NCBI GenBank assembly: GCA_945877045.1
Contig: CAMCQW010000039.1
Coordinates: 1-11,990, forward strand
Direction: 5' to 3'
Length of the DNA: 11,990 bases
Source of the DNA: Chryseobacterium gleum
GTDB lineage: Bacteria; Bacteroidota; Bacteroidia; Flavobacteriales_D; Crocinitomicaceae
Shown: in pieces, positions 1 through 6,425 of the stretch
Layout of the letters: each line of letters starts with the position of its first letter
How positions within the stretch are numbered: the stretch's first letter is position 1
Position numbers and translations under genes: made by a program
The notes under the pieces: model-generated
What the model saw: the letters and a program-made list of their open reading frames with translations, nothing else
Told to the model about the DNA's origin: nothing
The model's database searches: none

Positions 1-1
1 C

Positions 2-85
2 ATTTCGGTTGCAGATTTATTTGCAGACGTAATTAAAAAATTGGTTAATAATGAATCAATTAGTTCACATTTTGTAATCTCTTAA
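2..85 (+). CDS. prs: Ribose-phosphate pyrophosphokinase, C-terminal end (partial)
   Basis: Only the last 27 codons and the TAA stop lie in the window; the gene begins upstream. The visible peptide starts ISVADLFADVIKKL and continues into NNESISSHF. This matches the conserved C-terminus of PRPP synthases, where a 'SVAPLFAEAI' helix is followed by 'NESISSLF'. The enzyme makes 5-phosphoribosyl-1-diphosphate from ribose 5-phosphate and ATP for nucleotide, histidine and tryptophan synthesis in the cytoplasm. The stop is 11 bases before the rplY start, with no terminator between, so the two genes are probably co-transcribed. The prs-rplY order is common in bacteria and supports the call. The identification rests on a short tail plus this neighbour. 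Confidence 0.85.
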   Translation: MSVADLFADVIKKLVNNESISSHFVIS

Positions 86-96
86 ATAAATAATAA

Positions 97-681
97 ATGA
101 AAACAGCACAATTGAGCGGTTCGCTTAGAGCGAACGTAGGGAAAAAGGACGCTGCGCTAATCAGAAATGAAGGCAGAGTACCATGTGTATTATACGGTCA
201 AGGTACCCAAACACATTTTTCTGTTAGTCGGGTAGCAATAGATAAAATTGTATTTTCTCCTGAAGTGTATCAAGTGGAGCTTGATATCGAAGGAAAAAAA
301 GCAATGGGAATTATCCGAGAATTACAACAACATCCAACAAAAGATACCATTCAGCACGTAGATTTCTATGAATTAAGTGAAACAAAACCGGTAAGTGTAA
401 AATTACCAGTACGTTTAGTTGGTTCGGCTCGTGGTGTATTAGCGGGTGGTCGATTGATGCAGGTTTTTAGAAATTTATCTTGTATCGGATTGCCTTCTGC
501 TATTCCTGATGCCATTACCTTGGATATTGCCAGTTTAAAAATTGGACAATCAATCCGGGTAAATAGCATTGTTATTCCAGGAATAACTTTTTTAGATCCT
601 GCGAATGCAGTAGTTGTTTCCGTGAAAATGGCAAGAGGTGCAATTAAACCTGCAGACGCTGAGGATGAGGGTGAAGAATAA
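97..681 (+). CDS. rplY: 50S ribosomal protein L25/general stress protein Ctc
   Basis: This 194-residue protein is the long, two-domain L25 (TL5/CTC) form that binds 5S rRNA in the central protuberance of the 50S subunit. The N-terminal L25 domain (about 1-93) carries the family pattern GxLRxxVGKKxAxxIRxEGxVPCVLYG near residues 8-34 and the RELQxHPxxDxxxHVDF signature near 74-90. The C-terminal TL5/CTC beta domain (about 94-180) includes PVRLVGSARGVLAGGRL. The tail after about residue 184 is short and acidic (DAEDEGEE), as in other long-form L25 proteins. The ATG at 97 sits 11 bases after the prs stop in an AT-rich stretch without a Shine-Dalgarno sequence. A strong intrinsic terminator follows. 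Length and domain order are normal. Confidence 0.97.
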   Translation: MKTAQLSGSLRANVGKKDAALIRNEGRVPCVLYGQGTQTHFSVSRVAIDKIVFSPEVYQVELDIEGKKAMGIIRELQQHPTKDTIQHVDFYELSETKPVSVKLPVRLVGSARGVLAGGRLMQVFRNLSCIGLPSAIPDAITLDIASLKIGQSIRVNSIVIPGITFLDPANAVVVSVKMARGAIKPADAEDEGEE

Positions 682-700
682 GAATTGTATTTATTACTTT

Positions 701-736
701 AAAACCGTTGAGATTTTTTCTTAGCGGTTTTTTTTT
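701..736 (+). terminator. Rho-independent terminator after rplY
   Basis: An inverted repeat pairs AAAACCGTTGAG (701-712) with CTTAGCGGTTTT (720-731) around a 7-base loop. All 12 positions pair if two G-U wobbles are allowed, and the T run continues to 736. It starts 20 bases after the rplY stop and precedes the promoter of the next gene, so it should end the prs-rplY transcript. Confidence 0.88.
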
Positions 737-778
737 GTCAAAAAGTTTCGCTTTTATCCTTCCTCTAACAAAAGCGAT

Positions 779-786
779 TAATTTTG
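779..786 (+). promoter_or_regulatory. Bacteroidota -7 promoter element of the ALDH gene
   Basis: TAATTTTG matches the TAnnTTTG consensus of the Bacteroidota housekeeping sigma factor exactly. It lies between the rplY terminator and the dehydrogenase start at 814, which would give a leader of roughly 20-25 bases. I see no good TTTG-type -33 element at the expected distance. An exact match to this motif arises by chance every one or two kilobases in AT-rich DNA, so position is most of the evidence. Confidence 0.55.
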
Positions 787-813
787 TGCTTAATAAATCT
801 AATAAGTTATAAA

Positions 814-2346
814 ATGATGGAAAGTGTTTTAAATATATTTAATATTCAGCCTATAAATAATGGCGCCTCTACGGGTCAGAATTGGATGGATACAACCGGT
901 GCGAAGATCGATTCTTATTCTCCCGTTGATGGGAAATTAATTGCTTCGGTAAAGTCTGCCACCCCAACAGATTATAACGTAATTATTGAAACGGCGCAAT
1001 CGGCATTTATCGAATGGAGAAAAATTCCCGCACCAAAAAGAGGTGATATCGTTCGTCAGTTAGCAGAAAGAATACGGTTTTATAAAGAACCACTGGGTAA
1101 ATTAGTTTCATATGAAATGGGCAAATCACTTCAGGAAGGCTTAGGTGAGGTACAGGAGATGATTGATATTTGTGATTTTGCTGTAGGCTTATCTCGCCAA
1201 CTTTATGGCCTAACCATGCACTCTGAAAGACCAGGTCACAGAATGTATGAGCAATATCATCCATTAGGAATTGTAGGAATTATTTCTGCTTTTAATTTTC
1301 CTGTTGCTGTTTGGAATTGGAATAGCGCATTGGCTTGGGTTTGTGGTGATGTTTGTGTTTGGAAACCATCAGAAAAGACACCTCTTACGGCTTTGGCATG
1401 TCAATTTATAACGAATGAAGTCTTTAAGGCGAATGGCGTTCCAGAAGGGGTTTCTTCTTTGGTGATTGGCGATGCTGAAATTGGCAAGTTAATGGCAAAT
1501 GATACACGCGTACCCTTAATTTCAGCAACAGGATCTACTAGAATGGGAAAAAGTGTTGGCGCTTTAGTTGGCGCAAGACTAGGAAGGGCTTTGTTGGAAC
1601 TTGGAGGAAACAATGCAATAATAATTGCGCCTAGTGCGGATCTAAAAGTAGTAGTTCCTGGTGCTGTTTTCGGTGCTGTTGGCACTGCTGGACAAAGATG
1701 TACATCAACACGACGATTAATTATTCATGAAGAAATTTATGATAAAGTAAAAGACGCCATAGTGAAAGCTTATGGGCAACTAAACATTGGAGATCCGCTT
1801 GACGTTAACAACCATGTTGGACCTTTAATTGATAAAGATGCGGTCAACAATTATTTGGATGCAATTGAAAAGGCAAAAGCTGAAGGAGCAATCGCTCTAA
1901 TTGATAGCGAAGTGTTAACGGGCCCTCAATATACATCCGGTTGTTATGTTAAACCAGTTATTCTCGAAGCAAAAAACCATTATTCCATGGTTCAACACGA
2001 GACTTTTGCTCCGATTTTATATTTAATGAAATATACGGGCGAACTATCAAATGCGATCACTCTTCAAAACAGTGTTCCTCAAGGACTTTCTTCTGCTATT
2101 ATGACAAATAACCTCAAGGAAGCAGAAGCTTTTCTCGCTAATTCCGGATCTGATTGTGGCATTGCAAATGTGAATATAGGAACTTCTGGAGCCGAAATTG
2201 GAGGCGCTTTTGGAGGAGAAAAGGAAACCGGCGGGGGAAGAGAATCTGGTTCCGATGCTTGGAAAGTTTATATGAGAAGACAAACGAATACTATTAATTA
2301 TTCGGATAGTCTACCCTTGGCGCAAGGGATAAAATTTGATTTATAG
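814..2346 (+). CDS. ALDH7 (antiquitin-type) aldehyde dehydrogenase, probable alpha-aminoadipate semialdehyde dehydrogenase
   Basis: This 510-residue NAD-dependent dehydrogenase belongs to the ALDH superfamily. Visible landmarks are the FNFP motif with the transition-state Asn161, the cofactor lysine Lys184 in KPSEKTPL, the Rossmann GSTRMG at 240-245, the general base Glu262 in LLELGGNN, and the nucleophile Cys296 in GQRCTSTRR. The C-terminal run GAEIGGAFGGEKETGGGRES, followed by GSDAWKVYMRR, is the hallmark of the ALDH7 subfamily. These enzymes (bacterial AmaB/Pcd, human antiquitin) oxidise alpha-aminoadipate semialdehyde, in equilibrium with piperideine-6-carboxylate, to alpha-aminoadipate in lysine breakdown. 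The substrate here is inferred from the subfamily; no other lysine-pathway gene is in the window. I chose the ATG at 814 (817 is also possible). An in-frame TTG at 784 overlaps the promoter element and would lie upstream of the transcript. The gene appears monocistronic and converges on the next gene after 12 bases. Confidence 0.93.
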   Translation: MMESVLNIFNIQPINNGASTGQNWMDTTGAKIDSYSPVDGKLIASVKSATPTDYNVIIETAQSAFIEWRKIPAPKRGDIVRQLAERIRFYKEPLGKLVSYEMGKSLQEGLGEVQEMIDICDFAVGLSRQLYGLTMHSERPGHRMYEQYHPLGIVGIISAFNFPVAVWNWNSALAWVCGDVCVWKPSEKTPLTALACQFITNEVFKANGVPEGVSSLVIGDAEIGKLMANDTRVPLISATGSTRMGKSVGALVGARLGRALLELGGNNAIIIAPSADLKVVVPGAVFGAVGTAGQRCTSTRRLIIHEEIYDKVKDAIVKAYGQLNIGDPLDVNNHVGPLIDKDAVNNYLDAIEKAKAEGAIALIDSEVLTGPQYTSGCYVKPVILEAKNHYSMVQHETFAPILYLMKYTGELSNAITLQNSVPQGLSSAIMTNNLKEAEAFLANSGSDCGIANVNIGTSGAEIGGAFGGEKETGGGRESGSDAWKVYMRRQTNTINYSDSLPLAQGIKFDL

Positions 2347-2358
2347 ATTGTTCTTAAA

Positions 2359-3000
2359 TTACCAAGGGGTATAACTAAAATGTGCTTTAATGGGATATTC
2401 GAACAAGACGTCATCTTTTTGTGGTCCACAACAAATGTTGTGAACTATGTAATATCGATTTGTTCCAGGAACTTTTTCGTCGATTACTAGTCCCACATGC
2501 CCTCTTGCAATATTCCAAAAAACTAGTTCGCCGGGTTTATAATCGCTGCCTTCATTGCTTATGGGTAAACTAGTGGCATGCGAAGTGAAAAAAGGGATTA
2601 ATGTATTGCATCTTCGGTGATTAATATTGGCATCAAGAATAGGGTTGCCGTAGCGTCTAGGATTCGCTTTAATATCCTCATGAACTAATTTTTGCAAATC
2701 AATGTTAATTGCACGATAGGCCCTAATTATGACATCGGTACAAACACCTTTGTTCGCAGGAACGTCTCCATTTGGGTATTTTAATACGACGTATGCAGGG
2801 TCATAGGTGACTTGTTGAGTGGCTTGCCATTTTGCATGATTAATCACAGCTCGAATACTATCACCTAAGTCAAGTTCATTTATTCCTGCTTCATCAAGTT
2901 GAACAGTGTCTTTAGCCTCACTAGGATTGGGTCTTTTTTCAATAATTTCATTACCACAAGAGATTATAAAAAACAGAAAGGCAATTTGAAATATTTTCAT
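2359..3000 (-). CDS. DUF1287 family lipoprotein, putative NlpC/P60-like hydrolase fold
   Basis: The 213-residue protein read from the ATG at 3000 begins with MKIFQIAFLFFIISCGN, a lipoprotein signal with a lipobox-like FIIS|C and lipidation Cys15. The mature part from about residue 45 matches DUF1287 (E. coli YijF type): TYDPAYVVLKYPNGDVPANK at about 65-84, CTDVIIRAYR from Cys87, the HRR motif at 128-130, GELVFWN at about 157-163, GHVGLVID from His168, and VHNI from His187. Cys87 with His168 resembles the Cys-His pair of NlpC/P60 peptidases, so a cell-wall hydrolase role is possible, but the family has no established reaction that I know of. An in-frame ATG at 3045 would add 15 residues ahead of the signal; the lipoprotein signal favours 3000. 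It is divergent from the kinase gene and convergent with the dehydrogenase. Confidence 0.85.
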   Translation of the reverse strand: MKIFQIAFLFFIISCGNEIIEKRPNPSEAKDTVQLDEAGINELDLGDSIRAVINHAKWQATQQVTYDPAYVVLKYPNGDVPANKGVCTDVIIRAYRAINIDLQKLVHEDIKANPRRYGNPILDANINHRRCNTLIPFFTSHATSLPISNEGSDYKPGELVFWNIARGHVGLVIDEKVPGTNRYYIVHNICCGPQKDDVLFEYPIKAHFSYTPW

Positions 3001-3083
3001 TGTCGAAAAATATAAGTTTTGTTTGAAATTAATAAAATTCTCCATTCGAGCAGTTAAATTTCCTTTATTATGCGCTTATTTCA

Positions 3084-3115
3084 TTGTACGATACAAGGGT
3101 AATTCCCTATCTTTG
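3084..3115 (+). promoter_or_regulatory. Promoter of the pfkB-to-glycosyltransferase operon
   Basis: TATCTTTG at 3108-3115 is an exact TAnnTTTG -7 element, and TTG at 3084-3086 lies 21 bases upstream, a plausible -33 element for Bacteroidota. Transcription would begin near 3119-3122, about ten bases before the kinase ATG at 3132. The element sits in the divergent gap between the DUF1287 lipoprotein and the kinase. It also argues against use of the in-frame TTG at 3084 as a start codon. Confidence 0.65.
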
Positions 3116-3131
3116 CAATAAAATAGTACGC

Positions 3132-4055
3132 ATGAATTTATTAACAGTAGGTAGTGTTGCTTTTGATGCTATCGAAACCCCATACGGAAAAACAGATAAA
3201 ATTGAAGGTGGCGCAGGTACCTATATATGCTTTTCGGCCTCTTTTTTTGTAAAAGAACAAGGAATTATTTCAGTTGTTGGCGAAGATTTTCCGATGGCAA
3301 CGCTAGAAGAAATGAAAGACAAAGGGGTTAATTTAGAAGGCCTACAAATCATTGAAGGCGGTAAGACATTTTTTTGGTCAGGAAAGTATCACAACGACAT
3401 GAATTCTCGGGACACATTAGCAACTGAGCTCAATGTTTTGGGGACATTTGACCCAATAGTTCCAGAAAGTTATCAACATATTGACTACCTATTATTGGGA
3501 AATTTGAGCCCCGAAGTACAACGAACAGTGATCGAACGATTAGTAGTACGCCCAAAACTTATCGCTATGGACACGATGAATTTTTGGATGGATATTGCCT
3601 TGGAGGAATTAAAGAAAACCATTAAATTAGTGGACGTGATTATCATTAATGATGAAGAAGCAAGGCAACTATCTGGCACCTATTCATTGGTGAAGGCCGC
3701 CTCAATCATTCAAGCTATGGGACCCAAAATTGTAATTATAAAAAAAGGCGAACATGGGGCTTTGTTGTTTCATGGAGAAAAAATATTTTATGCCCCTGCG
3801 CTTCCTTTAGCAGATGTTTTTGACCCAACGGGCGCCGGCGATACTTTTGCAGGTGGTTTTATGGGATATATTGCTTCAACGGATGATTTTAGTTTTGAGA
3901 ATATGAAAAGAGCAATTATTGCTGGATCAGCATTGGCTTCTTTTTGTGTGGAGAAATTTGGAACTGATCGTTTGAAAGAAATTACTAAGGCAGAGCTGAA
4001 CATTAGAATTAATAGCTTTGTTGAATTAGCACATTTTCAAATGAAAGAAATATGA
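3132..4055 (+). CDS. PfkB-family (ribokinase-like) carbohydrate or nucleoside kinase
   Basis: The 307-residue protein has the ribokinase/PfkB fold. Near the N-terminus are Asp12 in VAFDAIETP and the glycine pair of EGGAGTY (26-27), which normally contact the substrate. The C-terminal PfkB signature DPTGAGDTFAGGF starts at Asp231; GAGD (234-237) forms the anion hole and Asp237 is the expected catalytic base. Such kinases transfer the ATP gamma-phosphate to a sugar or nucleoside hydroxyl in the cytoplasm. The segment GKTFFWSGKY near residue 90 is not typical of fructokinases or 2-keto-3-deoxygluconate kinases that I can recall, so the substrate is left open. The ATG at 3132 is chosen because the upstream in-frame TTG (3084) coincides with the -33 box. 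It is the first gene of a five-gene unit; its TGA overlaps the next ATG by four bases. Confidence 0.9.
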   Translation: MNLLTVGSVAFDAIETPYGKTDKIEGGAGTYICFSASFFVKEQGIISVVGEDFPMATLEEMKDKGVNLEGLQIIEGGKTFFWSGKYHNDMNSRDTLATELNVLGTFDPIVPESYQHIDYLLLGNLSPEVQRTVIERLVVRPKLIAMDTMNFWMDIALEELKKTIKLVDVIIINDEEARQLSGTYSLVKAASIIQAMGPKIVIIKKGEHGALLFHGEKIFYAPALPLADVFDPTGAGDTFAGGFMGYIASTDDFSFENMKRAIIAGSALASFCVEKFGTDRLKEITKAELNIRINSFVELAHFQMKEI

Positions 4056-5761
4056 TCGAATTTCAGCCCTTTATTGAAAAAATTACCGCGCTCACGATGG
4101 CGGAAGATTTAATCGTTTTAGGTAAAGAAGCCTCCGATACCAGAAGTCACTTCGAAGATTTCTTGCTCGAACAAGAACGCTTACAGCAAGTGGCTAAAAT
4201 GGAAGCGTCTGAACGAGGTGATGTAATACCCGACATTGATTTTGTATCGCCAAAAGAATCTTTCTATTTGGAATATAAAAAATTTCAAGAAATAAGGAAG
4301 CAACAAGTAGCGTTAAAAACAACTTTAGAAGCTGAAAATTTAAAGCTAAAAAAGTCATTGATCGTTAGCTTAAAAGAAGTAATTGAAAGTGAAGAAAATA
4401 TTTCTGTGGCCTTTCAGGCATATAAAGAAATACACGAAACGTGGAAGAAAATTGGGGATATCCCACGTGATAAGCGCGATGAAATTCAACGAGAATATTC
4501 AAGGATATTGGAGATTTTCTTTTATACAATGAAAATTTATCGAGAGATAAAAGACCATGACTATAAAAGAAATACACAGTTAAAACAAGGCTTGATTCAA
4601 CGTTTACAGCAATTGCGAAATAGCAAAGGACCAATTAGAGAAATGGAAAGCAATCTTAGGGTTTTACAAGATGAATGGGAAGAAATTGGACCGGTATCTA
4701 ATGACGAATGGGCAGTAGTGAAAAATAGTTATTGGGAAGCCGTACGATCAGTTTATGATAAAATTAATGCACATTACGACGAGCAAAGAACAATATTAGC
4801 AGACAATATTCTAAAGAAGAAATTGCTAATAAATAATCTGCAAGAAATCGTAAACCAACTTGAAGAAAATGCGTCTCCCAAATTTTATGAAAGTAACACC
4901 ATCGAGGTTTTAAAATTACAAGAGGAGTGGAAGAAAATAGGACCTGGTTCAAAAAAAGAAAACGAAGCTGTTTGGGGTGAATTCCGAAATTTATGTGATC
5001 AGTTTTTTGGCGCTAAAAAGGAAGTTAGCAAAAAAAATGAAGCTATTATTCAACAAAACATTGAATTAAAAAAAGGCTTAATTAACGAAGTAAAAGCGAT
5101 CAATAAGGATACAGAGTGGAAAGTAACAGCTGATAAAATAATAAAAATTCAACAACGCTGGAAGGCATTGGGGCCCGCAGGACACAAATTTGAAAATAGA
5201 TTGTGGTCCGAATTTAGAGCTTCGTGCGATGTTTTCTTTAATGCTAGGGAGAAATCTACAAAGGATCAGGCCGATGAATTAGAAAACAACTTGAATCTGA
5301 AATTGGCATTAATTGAAGCGGTTAACGCTTATAAAATCACGGATAAATCGACGGCGTTATCTGATTTTAAAAAGTTTAGTCAATCATTTTCAGAAATTGG
5401 CCATGTCCCTTTAAATAAAAAAGAAACGATTTATAGTGCCTATAAAAAGGCCTTAGATGCGAAATATTCGGATTTGAAGTTGGAGGGAAATGAACGAGCA
5501 AGCTTGCTTTTTTCTGCTAAGCTTGACGTGATGAATGCTAGCCCGGAGCGAACAAAACTTTACCAAAAGGAACGAGCAGATATAAAACGACAAATGGATA
5601 GTTTGTCAAATGAAGCCTTGCAATATGAAACAAACCTTGGGTTTTTTGCTAAATCAAAAGGGGCAGATGAACTTAAAAAAGAGGTGGAGTCAAAAATTGA
5701 GAAAATAAAACAAGAAATACTTCAATTAAGAGTTAAATTAAAACTTATTCCGAATGAATAG
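4052..5761 (+). CDS. DUF349 repeat protein, predicted helical/coiled-coil
   Basis: This 569-residue, highly charged, almost wholly helical protein contains five copies of the DUF349 motif. A W-[KE]-x-[IL]-G core (phenylalanine in the last copy) is followed by a conserved helix. The cores lie at WKKIG 131-135, WEEIG 209-213, WKKIG 293-297, WKALG 370-374 and FSEIG 446-450, at intervals of 76-84 residues. The N-terminal ~115 residues and the C-terminal ~90 residues are helical extensions, the last rich in Lys and Glu like a coiled coil. No signal peptide or membrane segment is seen, so it should be cytoplasmic. I know of no settled biochemical role for DUF349. Its start overlaps the kinase stop in an ATGA junction, indicating translational coupling, and its own end overlaps the next gene by eight bases. 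Confidence 0.88.
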   Translation: MIEFQPFIEKITALTMAEDLIVLGKEASDTRSHFEDFLLEQERLQQVAKMEASERGDVIPDIDFVSPKESFYLEYKKFQEIRKQQVALKTTLEAENLKLKKSLIVSLKEVIESEENISVAFQAYKEIHETWKKIGDIPRDKRDEIQREYSRILEIFFYTMKIYREIKDHDYKRNTQLKQGLIQRLQQLRNSKGPIREMESNLRVLQDEWEEIGPVSNDEWAVVKNSYWEAVRSVYDKINAHYDEQRTILADNILKKKLLINNLQEIVNQLEENASPKFYESNTIEVLKLQEEWKKIGPGSKKENEAVWGEFRNLCDQFFGAKKEVSKKNEAIIQQNIELKKGLINEVKAINKDTEWKVTADKIIKIQQRWKALGPAGHKFENRLWSEFRASCDVFFNAREKSTKDQADELENNLNLKLALIEAVNAYKITDKSTALSDFKKFSQSFSEIGHVPLNKKETIYSAYKKALDAKYSDLKLEGNERASLLFSAKLDVMNASPERTKLYQKERADIKRQMDSLSNEALQYETNLGFFAKSKGADELKKEVESKIEKIKQEILQLRVKLKLIPNE

Positions 5762-6425
5762 TTTTGTGAATGCTATTTTGCTTGCGCTTACCTTTCCCTT
5801 AATAATGTTGACCATTATTGTTGGTTTTGATCTTCCGGTTGAAATGTTAAAAACCTCTGGAAAGAATTTAAGTTTCGCTGATGAAATCTTTTGGTTATTG
5901 GCAACATTAATGGGCCTTATCGCTTTTCGAAGAAGTATAAAGCGTTGGATGGGGATGAAAATAGTGAATGCCACGGAACGGTTTATTATTAATTTTGAAG
6001 TAAGTACCGCCCGTAAAAATAGGGTTGTTGTTTATAATTTAATAGAATCCTGTATCATGCTAAGTTTAGGGCTCTCCATTTATAACTTAACACCTCATGC
6101 ACTTGTCCCGACAATCGTTTTGTTGAGTTTTTCATTTGATAACTTATTGTTTTTAGCGATAGGCTATAAAAATCGATTTAGAATTGGATTAAGTTCTAAA
6201 GCTTTAATTGTAAGTGACAGGGAAGTAACGGTTATTTATTTTGAAGGGTTAAGAAAGATAAGTATCGAGCAACAAACAATCTATTTTGATTATATTAAGG
6301 ATTTACAGCTATCTTTTCCTACGAATTGCCTTCGTGACGAAGACAAGGAGCTAATTTTTAATGGACTAAATGATATTGTTGATAAAGACAAAGTTATGTT
6401 TAGTAAGATGGGCGAATGGAGCTAG
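5754..6425 (+). CDS. Uncharacterised four-helix membrane protein
   Basis: I do not recognise a family for this 223-residue protein. Four hydrophobic stretches look like membrane helices: about 7-25 (AILLALTFPLIMLTIIVG), 44-60 (EIFWLLATLMGLIAF), 92-111 (around ESCIMLSLGLSIYNL) and 115-136 (LVPTIVLLSFSFDNLLFLAI). A basic linker (FRRSIKRWMGMK) follows helix 2. The positive-inside rule then suggests that both termini and the 60-90 loop are cytoplasmic. The C-terminal ~85 residues are soluble and beta-like (ALIVSDREVTVIYFEGLRKI), recalling a small PH-like or sensor-associated domain, though I cannot assign one. The ATG lies inside the end of the DUF349 gene, and its stop lies inside the start of the histidine kinase gene. 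This tight packing points to joint expression and possibly joint function. Confidence 0.8.
   Translation: MNSFVNAILLALTFPLIMLTIIVGFDLPVEMLKTSGKNLSFADEIFWLLATLMGLIAFRRSIKRWMGMKIVNATERFIINFEVSTARKNRVVVYNLIESCIMLSLGLSIYNLTPHALVPTIVLLSFSFDNLLFLAIGYKNRFRIGLSSKALIVSDREVTVIYFEGLRKISIEQQTIYFDYIKDLQLSFPTNCLRDEDKELIFNGLNDIVDKDKVMFSKMGEWS

Noticed and set aside
784..813. N-terminal extension of the aldehyde dehydrogenase from TTG at 784
   Set aside because: The TTG lies inside an exact -7 promoter element, and the ten added residues are not part of the ALDH7 core; the ATG at 814 fits better.
1007..2283. Minus-strand open frames within the aldehyde dehydrogenase gene
   Set aside because: They lie wholly opposite a gene with all catalytic motifs and encode low-complexity peptides without recognisable features.
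5497..5513. AGCAAGCTTGCT palindrome followed by a T run, terminator-like
   Set aside because: It is inside the DUF349 coding region and can form only a four-pair stem with a four-base loop, too weak to end transcription of a coupled operon.
5759..5766. TAGTTTTG, an exact TAnnTTTG motif at the start of the membrane-protein gene
   Set aside because: It lies downstream of that gene's ATG and inside coding sequence, with no supporting -33 element. Matches of this kind are expected by chance in AT-rich DNA.
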